From Gammaproteobacteria bacterium (GTDB taxonomy: Bacteria; Pseudomonadota; Gammaproteobacteria; Thiohalomonadales; Thiohalomonadaceae): a DNA stretch of 64,000 bases. Location: positions 1-64,000 of the forward strand of contig QKED01000012.1 in assembly GCA_003252455.1 (NCBI GenBank), given 5' to 3'. The notes under the pieces are model-generated. The model did not search any database. It saw nothing but the letters and a program-made list of their open reading frames with translations, and was not told where the DNA came from. Numbering within the stretch: the stretch's first letter is position 1; every line of letters begins with the position of its first letter. This document shows positions 22,152 through 34,600 of this stretch, in pieces. A program made the translations under genes and the position numbers.

Positions 22152-22757
22152 TCAGGCGCCGCTGAGGGCCTGCATCATGCGCTGTTTGTAGCCCTCCAGG
22201 GTGGCGCTGTCGAGGCGCGCGGTGAGCTTGGCCAGCGCCTCTTTGGCCGGTTCGCTGTCGGCCATGATCGCCAGGGTGAGCCACTGGAAGGCGGCCTCGT
22301 CGTTCTGCTGTACCAGCTTGCCCTCGGCGAGCAGGCGCCCGAGGGCGTAACTGGCGTTGGCGTCGCCCTGTTCGGCGGCGCTGTGGTACCAGTAGAGCAT
22401 CTGCTTGGGGTCGCGTTCGGCACCGTACTTGCCGGTCTGGTACATGTGTGCCACGACGCTCTGCGCCTTGGGGTCGCCCGTCTCGGCGGCCTGCAGGTAC
22501 CAGTGGCGGGTCTGCGCCTCATCCTGTTCCACACCGTAACCGGCGGCATACAGCCAGGCGAGGAGGCGCATCGCCTCGGGCAGACCCTGCAGGGCGGCCC
22601 GCTGTAGCCAACCGGCCCCGGCCACGTAGTCGAGCGCCACCTCGTCGCCTTGGGTATAGAGCAGGCCGAGGCGCAGCTGGGCCTCGGCGTTGCCCCCTTC
22701 GGCGGCTTGGGTGAGGGCGGCGAGGATCGGGGCGAAGTCGGGGGTGTCGGCGCGCAT
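22152..22757 (-). CDS. Sel1-repeat (TPR-like) protein
   Basis: 201 residues made of about four to five Sel1-like repeats of 36 residues (examples: AEAQLRLGLLYTQGDEVALDY; AMRLLAWLYAAGYGVEQDEAQ; ANASYALGRLLAEGKLVQ). Such repeats form helical scaffolds for protein-protein binding. There is no signal peptide from the chosen ATG (22757), which is preceded by GAGAAGAG; the frame continues upstream but into Pro-rich non-coding-like sequence. It is likely the first gene of a two-gene unit with the Cys-rich protein. The partner is unknown. Confidence 0.85.
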   Translation of the reverse strand: MRADTPDFAPILAALTQAAEGGNAEAQLRLGLLYTQGDEVALDYVAGAGWLQRAALQGLPEAMRLLAWLYAAGYGVEQDEAQTRHWYLQAAETGDPKAQSVVAHMYQTGKYGAERDPKQMLYWYHSAAEQGDANASYALGRLLAEGKLVQQNDEAAFQWLTLAIMADSEPAKEALAKLTARLDSATLEGYKQRMMQALSGA

Positions 22758-22986
22758 GCGGCTCTTCTCGTGGGTTGGGTGGGAGGGGGTTGGGCTGGGA
22801 TATGGGGCCGGGGCGGCCACATCCAACCCATCTCCCGTTGTGGGGTTGTCCCCATGCCGCTCTCCCTTTAGGATTCGGGGGCCTACGGGTGGGGGTTGCC
22901 GCCGTCGCCCGGGGTGTGATCGACCACAAAACAACAAGCAAAGAGCCGCACCGAGGACACCCCGGTGTGGTCACGAGGAGTCTGGC

Positions 22987-23592
22987 ATGAGTGAGAACAA
23001 GGGTCTGGGTCTGTTTGGGCTGCTGAGCATCCCCTTCGCGCTGCTCGGCGTGGCCGCCCTGGCCGGGGCCGGGTTTGCCTATGTGCAGTACAGCAACTTT
23101 ATGCAGCGTCTCGACCCCGGCGCTCAAGAGGTCTACACCCAGGCCTTCGAGCGCTTCATGCGCGACCTCGACCCGGCCAGCGCCATGGTCAAGCAGGTGC
23201 GTGTGCAGGATGGACTGACCCCGGATGAGGTGGTGGAGTCGCTCAAGTCGTTGGCGGTGCAGCACAACCTCTTCTTCGCCGGTGAGCAGCCCTTTTACAA
23301 ACAGGTGAGCGCGGTGACCGGGATGCCCTACCGCTATGTCGCCTTCTACTCCTTCTGCGACGCCCGCGTCGGCGCGCAGATGGCCGACTACAACAACATC
23401 TACACCGCCTTCATGCCCTGCCGCATCGCCCTGGTGCAGGACGCGGACGGCACCCTCTGGCTGCAGATGATGGAGCTGGACCTGCTGATCCACGGCGGTA
23501 AGCCGCTCCCCGCCGACCTCAAGGCCAACGCCATCCGTGTGCGCGATGCGCTCAACACCCTCATCGAGGGTGCCGCCAAGGGCGAGTTCTGA
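22987..23592 (+). CDS. DUF302-domain membrane-anchored protein
   Basis: 201 residues. One N-terminal membrane helix (about 9-34, LFGLLSIPFALLGVAALAGAGFAYVQ) and a periplasmic or cytoplasmic DUF302 domain with the family signature around YSFCDARVGAQMADYNNIYTAFMPCRIAL (two Cys). DUF302 proteins with this anchor are common in sulfur-oxidising proteobacteria, but the function is unknown. Transcribed divergently from the Sel1 gene; a strong terminator follows at 23648-23685. Confidence 0.82.
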   Translation: MSENKGLGLFGLLSIPFALLGVAALAGAGFAYVQYSNFMQRLDPGAQEVYTQAFERFMRDLDPASAMVKQVRVQDGLTPDEVVESLKSLAVQHNLFFAGEQPFYKQVSAVTGMPYRYVAFYSFCDARVGAQMADYNNIYTAFMPCRIALVQDADGTLWLQMMELDLLIHGGKPLPADLKANAIRVRDALNTLIEGAAKGEF

Positions 23593-23647
23593 GCCCTCTA
23601 GGCCGTTTGTCACACGCCCCCGGTCAAAAATTGTGATCGGGTGAGAG

Positions 23648-23685
23648 CGGCCGTCCCCCCGCACTATAGGGGGGGCGGCCGTTTT
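23648..23685 (+). terminator. Rho-independent terminator after the DUF302 gene
   Basis: A 13-bp GC-rich stem (23648-23660 with 23669-23681, one G-T pair) with an 8-base loop is followed by TTTT. It lies 55 bases after the DUF302 stop and 50 bases before the tpsB start, isolating the secretion operon. Confidence 0.85.
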
Positions 23686-23735
23686 GCTATTCTGGGGCCA
23701 ATAGCCCCTCCGCCCTGCCACGAGATGGATATTCG

Positions 23736-25616
23736 GTGAAGTCGCCCAGCCGCCTACCTCTGCTGACCCTCCTCGCCCTGTTCGGTACGACCGCCCAGGC
23801 CGAGCTCGTCCTGCCGCCGCCCACCGAGATGGGCGAGCGGCTGACCCCCCCCAGCGCCTTCGCCGAACCGGCCCCGGGCGTGGCGCTCGATGTCCCACCC
23901 GTCTACCGTCGGCCGCTGGGGGTGGAGGAGGGGCCGCGCGTGCACGTGGCGGCGTTCCGCCTTACCGGTGTGGTGGAGCGGCCCGAACTGGGTATCACCC
24001 TGGAGGCGCTCGGCGAGCTGGTCGAGGGGCTCAGGCGCGAGCGCCAGGGGCTCAACGAGTCGCTGTTGCAGGGGCTCAGCGGCGAGGATGCCCGCGCCAT
24101 CGCCCGCACCCTACTCGACGAGGAGACCCCGGCGGCGGACTATCCGGCGCTCATCGAACAGCTGCGCCGCAGCAAGAAGTTCCGCGAGTCGCTGACCATG
24201 GGGCAGATCCAGGAGGTGGCCAACGCGGTGACCGCCTACTACCGCCGCGCCGGGCTGGTGGTGGCGGTGGCCTACGTACCGGCACAGATGGTGCGCGACG
24301 GGGTGGTGACCATCCAGGTGATGGCCGGGCGCCTGACCCAGGTACGGGTGCGCGACAACCAGCTCTACGACAGCGCGACCCTGAGCGCCCCGTTCGACGA
24401 CCTGCGTGGCCTGGCGGTCAATCAGGCGGAGCTGGAGAGCGCCCTGCTGCGCGTCTCCGACTTCCCCGGGCTCAACCTCTCTGGCGTGCTGGCGGCGGGC
24501 GAGCGCTTGGGCGAGACCGACCTGCAGCTGGCGGTGACCGGTGAGCGACGCCACGCCTTCAACCTGCGCGGCGACAACTACGGTAGCGGCTCCACCGGCG
24601 AGTACCGTGGACGCCTCGGCTACCAGCTCAACAACCCGCTCGGCCGAGCCGACCAGCTCAACCTCACCCTGCTGCAGACCTATCAGCCGGACAACAGTAC
24701 CTACGGCAGCCTGCGTTATCAGATGCACCTGTGGAACGAGCGCAACCTCGGTGGCTTCGAGGTGAGTAAGAACAGCTTCGAGGTGGGCCAGGAGTTCCAG
24801 GACCTCAAGGTCACCGGCAACGCCCGCGTCGCCTCGCTCTTCTATCGCAACGACATCCTGCGCAGCCGCCAGCTCAACCTCTACGCCGAGGCGAGCCTCG
24901 ACAGCAAGTTCGCCGAGACCCTGCAGGTGGGCACGGTGATCTTCACCGATCGCCTCACCAACCTCGCGCTCGAACTCGGCTTTGACCAGGTCGACACCCG
25001 CCGCTCCGGCATCAACCAGGGCTCCGTGCGTCTGGTGCAGGGGCTCGGTGGTGTACTCGGGGCGATGGACGCCAGTGATGCCCCCATGGCCAGCCGGATC
25101 GGCGGCTCCGGCGAGCGCGCCGGGGCCAGCTTCACCAAGTGGGTAGTCAACTTCTCGCGCTTCCAGAGCCTTGGACGCACGCAGAACCTGCTGCTGCGCG
25201 CCAATCTACTCTACAGTGCCGACTCGCTGGTCTCGCTGGAGCAGAGCAGCCTCGGTGGTCCCGGCAGCGTGCGCGCCTATCCGGTGGCCGAGTACCTGCG
25301 CGACCAGAGCCTCTATCTGGGTCTCGACTGGAACTTCAACGCCCCCGGCTTCGCCGAACGCCCCGCCTTCGGCGGGCGCAGTTGGGGCGAGATCTTCCAA
25401 CTCGCCCTGACCTTCGACGCCGCTTACGGCAAGGCCAGTGACCCGCTGGTGGACGAACGCGAGCCGGTGCGGCTCTACGGTGCCGGCGTGGCCGCGCAGC
25501 TGCTCATCCCCGACACCCTGCAGGTGCGTTTCGACCTCTCCGCGCCCCTTGGCGACGGCGAGCCGAGCAACGACCGCAACCCGCAGTACTACCTGATGAT
25601 CGACTACTCCTTCTAA
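23736..25616 (+). CDS. Two-partner secretion outer-membrane transporter (TpsB / ShlB-FhaC family)
   Basis: 626 residues, GTG start (the only in-frame start compatible with the signal peptide; an ATG 11 bases upstream is closed by a stop). Signal peptide about 1-22 (AQA). A long N-terminal linker with an extra roughly 60-residue insert (about 85-145) precedes a POTRA region (about 150-275), then the 16-strand barrel with DNYGSGSTGEYRGRLGY at its start and LGGPGSVRAYP, the loop-6 motif (usually VRGY), near residue 530. It ends in Phe (YLMIDYSF). It exports the large exoprotein encoded 39 bases downstream. Confidence 0.93.
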   Translation: MKSPSRLPLLTLLALFGTTAQAELVLPPPTEMGERLTPPSAFAEPAPGVALDVPPVYRRPLGVEEGPRVHVAAFRLTGVVERPELGITLEALGELVEGLRRERQGLNESLLQGLSGEDARAIARTLLDEETPAADYPALIEQLRRSKKFRESLTMGQIQEVANAVTAYYRRAGLVVAVAYVPAQMVRDGVVTIQVMAGRLTQVRVRDNQLYDSATLSAPFDDLRGLAVNQAELESALLRVSDFPGLNLSGVLAAGERLGETDLQLAVTGERRHAFNLRGDNYGSGSTGEYRGRLGYQLNNPLGRADQLNLTLLQTYQPDNSTYGSLRYQMHLWNERNLGGFEVSKNSFEVGQEFQDLKVTGNARVASLFYRNDILRSRQLNLYAEASLDSKFAETLQVGTVIFTDRLTNLALELGFDQVDTRRSGINQGSVRLVQGLGGVLGAMDASDAPMASRIGGSGERAGASFTKWVVNFSRFQSLGRTQNLLLRANLLYSADSLVSLEQSSLGGPGSVRAYPVAEYLRDQSLYLGLDWNFNAPGFAERPAFGGRSWGEIFQLALTFDAAYGKASDPLVDEREPVRLYGAGVAAQLLIPDTLQVRFDLSAPLGDGEPSNDRNPQYYLMIDYSF

Positions 25617-25655
25617 ATACCCGAGCCGTCGGCCCCACCGGACGGAGAGCGCAGC

Positions 25656-28600
25656 ATGACCCAGACCCATCCTAACCGCCCCCACCCGCTCAGCGCCCTG
25701 CTGCGCATGCTGCTACTCACCCCCGCCCTCGGCGCCGGGTCCCTGCACGCCGCCCCCGAGGGGGGCACAGTCAGTGGCGGTAGTGGCACCATCGAGCAGA
25801 CCGGGCTCACCACCACCATCGTGCAGCAGAGCGCGCGCCTGGCCATCGACTGGCGCAGCTTCAACCTGGCCAACGGTGAGCACGTACAGTTCATCCAACC
25901 GAGCGCCGACGCCGTCGCCCTCAACCGCATCCTCGACGCCAACCCCAGCACCATCCTCGGCAGCCTCAGCGCCAACGGGCGCATCTTCCTGCTCAACCCC
26001 AACGGCATCCTCTTCGGCGCCAGCGCGCGCCTCGATGTGGGGGGGCTGGTGGCGGCGGGCATGGCGCTCGACGGCGAGGCCCTGGCCGACCGTCTGCGCC
26101 TGGTGGGCAGTGGTCTGGTGGAGAATCGGGGCGAGATCCATGCCGGGGCCGGGGGCATCACCCTGCTCGGTGGCGAGGTGGTCAACACCGGGCAACTGCA
26201 CAGCCAGATGGGCGATGTGACCCTCTCCGGTGGCGAGCAGTTGCTGCTCGACCTCGCCGGTGACCAGCTGCTGCTGGTGGCCCTCGACGCGGCATCGGTG
26301 CGCGCGACCAACAGTGGCCAGATCGTCGCCGAGGGGGGGAGTGTGCGCCTGGGCGGCGACCCCATGGCCGGGGCGGTGAACAACCAGGGGTTGGTGCGTG
26401 CCAGTCGGATCGAAGCGCGCGGGGGCGAGGTCTACCTCAGCGGCGCCCAGCTCGACCAGGGTGGTAGCCTCGTCGCCACGAGCCGAATCGACCTACAGGG
26501 CGCGACGCTGCAACTCACCGGTTCGCTGCTCGGCGGGGCGGGGGCGGTGATCGTCGCCGAGGCGCAGGGCGACCTGCTGCTGCAGGGGGCGGAGCTGCAG
26601 GCCGACGGGGGGGAGGTCACACTGCTCGGTGCGCGGGTGGCGCTGCTCGACGCCACGCGCGTGGACGTGTCGGCGGCGCAGGCGGGGGGGGTGATCCGCA
26701 TCGGCGGTGACTACCAAGGGGGCGAGCTGAGCCGCGCCGACTACACCCTGGTCGACAGCGGTGTCCGCCTCGACGCCTCCGCCGTGGCGGGGCAGGGGGG
26801 CTCCATCGTGGTCTGGTCCGATGTGGCGACCCGCTTCGCCGGCCATGCCGACGTGAGCGGCGCCACCGGCGGTTGGGTCGAGACCTCCAGTGCCGGTGTG
26901 CTCGGTTTCACCGGTAGCGTCTCACTCGACGGTACCCAAGGGGCGGATGGTCGTCTGCTGCTCGACCCGCGCGACCTGACCATCACCCCCGGCGCCGCTG
27001 GCAGCCTGGACGGCTCGGTCGAGCTCGCCGACCTCTGGTTGGCGCTGGCCGAGGGGGGCAGCAGTGAGAGTGTCTCGCTCGCGGCGTTGGAGGCGGTGAG
27101 CGCCGGTACCATCACCCTGCAGGCGGGGCGTAGCCTCACCATCGCCGACCTGAGTCAGGGCGACGACGGTAGCCTCGACCTGGCCGCCGGTGTCAATCTG
27201 GTGCTGGAGACGCGCAACAGCCTCAGCGACGGCAGTGGCGGCATCGACTTCGACAACGCCGATAACGCCATCCGCGCCAGCGGTGGGGGCACGCTCACCC
27301 TGCGCGCTGGCAGCGACGGCGCCGCGCGCGGCGACCTCATCAACATCGGTCGTCTGAGTAGCGACAGCGGCGACCTGAGCCTCAGCGCCGCCGACGCCCT
27401 GGAGCTGGCCGGTGACCTGAGCACCAGCGGTACCCTCACCCTGAGCGCCGGTGGTGGCCTGGAGCAGCGTGCCGGTACGCTGCAGGTGGGGCGCCTCGAC
27501 CTCGATGTGGGCGCCGACGCCACCCTGGCCAACGCCAACCGCATCGGCACCCTCGCCGGTCAAGTGGGGGGGGCGCTGAACCTGCGTAACGCCGCCGACA
27601 TCACCCTCGACGACCTCAGCGGCGGTGGGCTCATCGAGCTGCGCAACCAGGGGGCGATCCAGGTGGCCGGTCTCACGCAGAGCAGCGGGACGCTGCGTCT
27701 CGACAGCGGCGGCAGCGGCGCGATCGGCGGCACCGGCCAGCTGCGCGCCGCGCGCCTGGAGCTGCAGACCCTGACCGGTACCGGCGCCGTGGGCAGCAGC
27801 GCCACACCACTCGCTACCCAGGCCGCGAGCCTGGCCATCGGTCGTCCCGTCGGCGTGCAGGGTGTCGCCCTGCTGCACAGCGGCGACCTGACCATCGACA
27901 CCCTCTATTTGGCCAGTGACGCCCCCCTCGACCTGAGCGTGAGTGGCAACCTACAGCTGCCGGGACAGGGCCTCGATACCGGCAGCGCCGACCTGACCAT
28001 CCGTGCCGCCGACCTCACCACCGGCGGCAGTCTGATCAGCCGTGCGCGGATCACCCTCGCCGCCAGCGGCTGGCTCACGCTCGACCACGGCCTCTACGCC
28101 GGCAGTGAGATCGCCCTCAGCGGCGGTGCCGGTATCGTCCAGGGGGGTGGCAGCCTGAGCGCGCCGAGCCTCACCCTCGACGCCGGTGGGGCGGTGAGCC
28201 TCAAGCGCTACAACCTCATCGACACGCTCAGCGGCCAGGTCACCGACGGTAGCCTGGAGCTGCGCAGCAACAGCGCCACACTCAGCGTCGGTGACCTCCA
28301 GGTCGACCAGGGGACGCTCGTGCTGAACCATACGGGGGATATCCTGCTCGCGGGCCGACTCGAAGCCCGTGACGGGGTCACCCTGGGGGCCAGTGGCGCG
28401 ATCACCCAGAGTGGCGGGGGGATCACTACGAGCACCCTCGCACTGAGCGCCAATCAGGGTATCGACCTGCGCCTGGGGAGCCAGCAGGTGGCCTCGCTGC
28501 AGGCCACCAACCGCACCAGCGGCGACCTGCGCATCGCCAACCAGGGGGCGGTCACGCTCACCAGCCTGGTCGGGGCGAGCGGCAGCCTGGTCGAGCTGGA

Positions 28601-31600
28601 CAACCTCGGCGCTATCACCCTCACCGGCGCCGTGCGCGTGGAGGCCGGTGTGCTCGACCTCGACACCGGGGGGAGCGGGGCGATCCTGGGCAGCGGCTAT
28701 CTCAGTGCCGCCGACATCCGTCTACAGACCCATGCCGGCAGTGGTGCGCTGGGTAGTAGTGCCACCCCCCTGCGCATCACCGGCGCCAGCCAACTGAGCC
28801 TGGGGCAGGGGACGGGGCTGGCCGGGGTCGACCTGCTCGCCAGTGGTGACCTCACCCTCACCAGCCTGCAGTTGACGGCGGATGCCCTGGTCGCGGTGCG
28901 GGCCGGTGGTCAACTCACCCTGCCGGTCGGCGACCTGAGCGCCGCGAGCCTCACCTTCAGCGGCGCTGGTGACCTGAGCAGCGCCGGGGCACTCAGCGCC
29001 AGCGGCGCATTGAGCCTCAAGAGCGGTGCCGCACTCCTGCTCGACCACGACCTCAGTGCGCCCCAGATCACCCTCACCAGCGGCGCCGGTATCACCCAGC
29101 GCGGCGGCGTGCTCAGTGCCACCAGCCTGGCCATCACCGCCGCCGGTGACCTGGCGTTGACCCAGGATAATCACCTCGCCGCGCTCACCCTGCGCAACAA
29201 CCTACTGGCCAGCAACCAGCTGCACAATACCCAAACGCTCAGCCTCGGCAGCGTCACCCTGGCGAGTGGTTCGTCCCTCGACCTGAGCCTGCTCGGCGAC
29301 CTGCAACTGGTAGGTGCCCTCTCACTCGTCGGTGGTACGGCACAGATCGCGGTGAGCGGTGGGGTGACCCAGGGCAGTGCCGGCATCACTGCCCACGGCC
29401 TGACCCTCGCCACTGGCAACGGCGCCACCCTGAGTGGTAGCAACCGCCTCGACCAGGTGGCACTGACCAACCTCGCCGGCACCCTCACCCTGCGTACCCT
29501 CAACGACACCGCCCTGAGCGTGACCGCGCTGAGCCAGAGTGGCGGCGGCAGCGTCACCCTCAACCACGCCGGTGACCTCAATCTGGATGGCGACCTGCTC
29601 GCCAGCGGTGCCGACCTCGCGCTCACCAGTGGTGCTGCCCTGAGTCAGAACAGCGGCACGGTGGTCGCCGAGCGCCTGCTCCTCACCGGCCAGCGTGGCA
29701 TCACCTTGGACAACAGCACGGTCAGTCGCCTCTGGCTGCAGAACAGTGGCTCGGGCGATGTGCGCCTGAGTAATAGCGGCGCGCTGGTGGTAGAGCGTCT
29801 GATCGGCGCCAGTGGCGGCACCCTGCAGCTCGACGTGCTCGGCGACCTGACCCTGGGCGGAACCCTCAGCGCCAAGGGTGGCGCCAGCCTGCTGAGTGCC
29901 AGTGGTCTGCTGCGGCTCGACAGCAACTACGCGGCGGACGCCGGCACCCTGCAGCTGCAGGCCGAACGCCTCGTTGGGACGGGGCGGGTGACGGCCCAGA
30001 CCCTCACCCTCGACAGTGTCGACGGCATCGCCCTGAGTGGTAGCCACAGCATCGCCCGTCTCGCCGTGGGCAATAGTGGCAGTGGCGCGGTGTCGCTCAA
30101 GAGCAGTGCCACCTCGCTGGAGGTGACCCGTCTCGACCAGCTCGGCGGTGACCTGACGCTCAGCCACACGGGCGACCTGCGCTTTAGCGCCCCACTTGAG
30201 GTGGCCGGGGCAGTGACCCTCTCCCTCAGTGGTAGCGCCCAGCTCGACCTGGGTGAGGTGGGACTCAACAGCCACGTGGGCGCCCTGAGCGTCACCGCCC
30301 AAGGGGTGACCCTGCGCGGCGACCTCAGCGCCAGCGCCATCGACCTGAGTCGCGCCGGTGGGGTGACCCTGGTGGGGACGCGCACCCTCAGTGCCGGTAG
30401 TGGCGGTATCGCCCTGCCCGCCAGCCTGGTGCGCAGTGCGCCGGGGGCGACGCTCACCCTCGACGCCAGCGGCGGGGCCATCGCCCTCGGTCGGGTCGGC
30501 GCCGCCGGTGCCGAGCTGGCGGCGCTCACCCTGCGCGGCGCCAGTGCCACCCTGGCGGGAGACATCTACGCCAATGCTCAAGATTTCAGCGCGGTGGGCG
30601 ACCTGACCCTCGCCACCTCCCTTACCCTGGACGCGGATGCGGGCGCTGGCGGTATCTACCTCGCCGGTAGCCGCCTGCACGGTGCCGGCCACGACCTCAC
30701 CCTGCAGCTCGCCAGCGGTGGCAACCTCAGCCCGCTCACCCTGGGTGCGGCGGAGGGGCTCGGGCGGCTCGACATCAACGCCGACGACGGTGTCGACCTG
30801 GGACTGGAGGGGGGGCTGTTGGCGGCGGGGCAGTTGGCGCTGGATGGGCTGCGCGGCGAGTTGCGACTACGCGGCAGCCTGAGTGGCGATGCGGGCATCG
30901 ACCTCACACCCCTCGACCGCGTGGTGTTGAGCGGTAGCGGCGACCAGGTGGCGCTGTTGAGTGCCGGGGGGGCCATCGACCTGAGCGGCACCCCGGTGGT
31001 CGACCCCGGTGGCGACAGCACCCTGCGCATCGACGCCGGTGGCGGGCGTGTCACCCTGGCGGCGGTCGGTGCCAGCGGTGCCGCACTCGATGCCCTGTGG
31101 GTCGACGGTACGGCGGCCAGTGATGGGCTGCTCACCCTCGGCGGCGACCTCTACGCCGATGCCATCGACCTGAGTGGACGCGAGGGGGGGATCCTCATCG
31201 ACGCCAGCCGGACGCTGGTCGCCGACAGCGGGAGCGGTGCCATCGACCTGAGCGGTTCGGCCCTCGTGGCGGGCGCGAGCGGCATGGGGCTCACCCTGCG
31301 CGCGGGTGCCACCGATGCCATCCGCGTCGCCGCCATCGGCAGCGCTGGCGTACCGCTTGCCGCCCTGAGCCTGAGCGGTGGCGCGCTGACGGTGGGCGGC
31401 GACCTGTACGCCGCCGCGCAGCGGTTTCAGGGCTCCGGCAGCCTCACCCTGGTGGGCGATACCCTGTTCGATGCCAGCAGCGGCCCGGGCGACATCGACC
31501 TGAGCGGCCTGACCCTCACCGCCAGCCCCCCCGGTAGTCGACTGAGTCTGGTGGCGCGCAGCGCCGATCGCCTGCTCATCCACCAGCTCGGCAGCAGCGC

Positions 31601-34600
31601 CGAGCCCTTCGCCCAGGTGACCCTGGCGGCGGGTGCGGCGACCCTGGACGGCGACATCTATAGCGCTGGACTCGATGCGCGCGCCCTGGCCCTGCTGACC
31701 CTCGGGGCGGCGGTGACCCTCGACCTCGACAGCGGCGCCGGTAGCCTCGACCTGGCCGCCACGCAGATCGTGGGGGGGGGCCATGACCTCACCCTGCTGG
31801 CCGACGACCCACTGCTCCTCCACACCACCGCGCTGGGGACGATGGTCGGCATCGGCACCCTGACCCTCGCGCTGGACGATGGTCTCAGTCTCGTCGGTGA
31901 TGCCCAGCTACAGCAGCTGGTGAGTAATACCCTCAGCGGCGCGCTGCGTCTCGCCGGTAGCCTGAGTGTGGCCCAGGGTGACCTGGACCTCAGCCAGGCC
32001 AGTGGCATCGAGCTGGTCGGCAGCGGCGACACCCTGCTGCTCAAGAGTAGCCTCGGAGCAGTGCGTCTGGCCGATGTGCATGACGCGGGGGGCGATACCC
32101 GCCTGAGCCTGAGTGCCGCCACTGTGCTCGAACTGGGCCAGGTCGGTGCCGCTGGCGCCGCCCTCGACGCCCTCGACGTGCAGGGCCAGCAGCTAATCCT
32201 CGGCGGCGACCTCTACGCCGACCGTCTCGGCCTCGCCGGGCTGACCCAGGGCCTCACGATCAGCGGCAACCGCCGCCTCGATGCCAGCAGTGGTCGCGGT
32301 GACATCGACCTCCGCGCCACCCCACTGCTGGCCACCAGCGCCAACGCCTCGCTGCAGCTGGTGGCCACCAGCAGCGACACGCTCACCCTGGCGAGTGTGG
32401 GTAGCCTCGGCCTGCCACTCGCCAGCCTCACCCTGAGCGGCGGCACGGCGCACCTCTACGGCGACCTCTATGCCGCCCAGCAGGTCTACAGCGGCCTCGT
32501 GGAGATGGACCTGCACGGCGCCCGCACCCTCGACGCCAGCAGCGGCAGCGGCGACCTGCGCCTTGGCGCCACGCGCCTGCGCGCCGCCGACGAGGATGCC
32601 GCCCTCAGCCTGCGCAATCAGGCGGGGGCCCTCACCACACTCGGCAGTGTCGGCAGCGTGGCCAACCCGCTCAGCGCCTTCGACTTCAGCGGCGGTGCCC
32701 TGCGCCTCGCCGGTGACCTCTACGCCATGCGCCAGGGCTTCAGCGGGAGCAGTGTCACCCTGGAGCGCGACCTGACCCTGGCGGTGGGCGGCGGTGACGG
32801 GGGGCTGGACCTCTCCGGTGCCCCCCTCGTCGGTGCTGGCTACAGCCTGCGCATCGACGCCGCCAGCGGTGCCAACAGCAGTCCGGTGACCCTCGGTGCC
32901 ATCAGTGGGGTGAACCAGCTCGACCTCAACGTCGACGACGCCCTGACCCTGTTCGGTGACCTCGACCTGGTGAGCCTGGCCAGCGATGGGGCCAGTGGCA
33001 CGCTCTCGTTACAGGGCTCTGTGAGCCTCGCCAGTGGCGCGCTGGACCTCAGCACGCTGTCGTCGATCAGCCTCGACGGCCGCGGCGACGCCCTGCGTCT
33101 AGCCACCCAAGGGGGGGCGATCCGCCTGGGCCGTGTGACCCTCGACGACCCCGGTAGCGACACCCGCCTGACGCTGGATGCCGGCAGCGGCACCCTCTAC
33201 GCGCGCGATAGCGCCATCGGCATGGTGGCCGCCATCGGCCAGTTGGGGCTGCGCGCCGCCAACCTACAGCTCGGCGACGTGCACGCCCTGCAACTCGATG
33301 CCATCGATGGCGCCGTGGCCCTCGCCGGTGAGCTGGTGGCCGAGGGTGGCGACCTGATCCTCAACGGCACCCTCACCCTGCAGGGGGCGAGTGCCCTCGC
33401 AAGTGGTGCCGACCTGACCCTCAGCAGCGCTGTCGATGGGGCCTACGCCCTCGACCTGAGCGCCCCCGGGGCGATCCGCGTCACCGCGAGCCTGGGGGCC
33501 ACGCACCCGCTGGCGGGTCTCACCGCCCAGGGCGACAGCCTCAGCCTGACCCAGGTCGATGCCACCGGTGCGGTGCGCCTGAGCGCGGCGGATATCGATA
33601 TCAGTGGTGACCTGGTCACCACCAACCACGCCCCCATCGAGGTGAACGCCGGTCACAGCCTGACCCTGAGCGGCACCCAGGTCAGCGCCGCCGGTGAGCT
33701 GACCCTGCGGGGCGGCGGGACCATCACCAGCGCGGCCGACCTCTCGACCCAGGGCGAGGCGCTGGTGGTCGAGGACACACTGGTCCTCACCGACTCGGTG
33801 CGCATCGACAGCGCCGGTGGGCTGCTCGCCCTCGCCGCCGTCAGCGGCAGCCTCGACGGCACGCCGGAGCAGCTCACCCTGGCGGCCGGTAGTGGCAGCC
33901 TCAGCCTCGGGCCGGTCAGCGGTGCGGCGGGGGCGATCAGTACCCAGGGGCTCACCGACCTCAGCGTGGAGAGCGCCGGGAGTGTGCAACTCGATACCAT
34001 CCGCATCAGTGGCGCGCTGCGCCTCGCCGGTAGCGCCCTGACCCAACTGCAGGGGGCGGTGCAGGCCGGTAGTGCGACCCTGAGCGGTACCGACTACCTG
34101 ATCGGCGCCCCCATGCTCCTCGCCGATACCCTTACCCTGGCCCACAGCGGCACCCTCACCACGCAGACGGGGGCCACACTCAGCGCCGCCAACGGCCTCT
34201 TCGCCACGGGGGCGCTGGTGATCGGTGCCGACCTCGCCAGCGCCGGTGGCGATATCCGTCTGACCCAGGGGCTGCGCCTGGCGGACGGGGCCGTGGTGGG
34301 TCTGAACAGTGCGGGCGGCGCTATCCAGCTCGGCGAATTGCGCGGCACCGCCGGTGGGGCCAGCGAGGCGCTCACCCTGAACGCCGGGACGGGGGACATC
34401 ACCCTGGCGCGGGTCAGTGGTGCCGCCGGGGTGGCCGACAGCAGCGGCCTGACCGACCTCACCTTCACCGCCAGCCACGCCCTGACCCTGAGCGAGGTGG
34501 GCATCACCGGCGCCCTGCGTCAGACCACGGCGGCCACCGGCACCACCACCCTCGGCGGGGTGGTGCACGCGGGCAGTGTGGCCCTGCGCGGGGTCGACCT

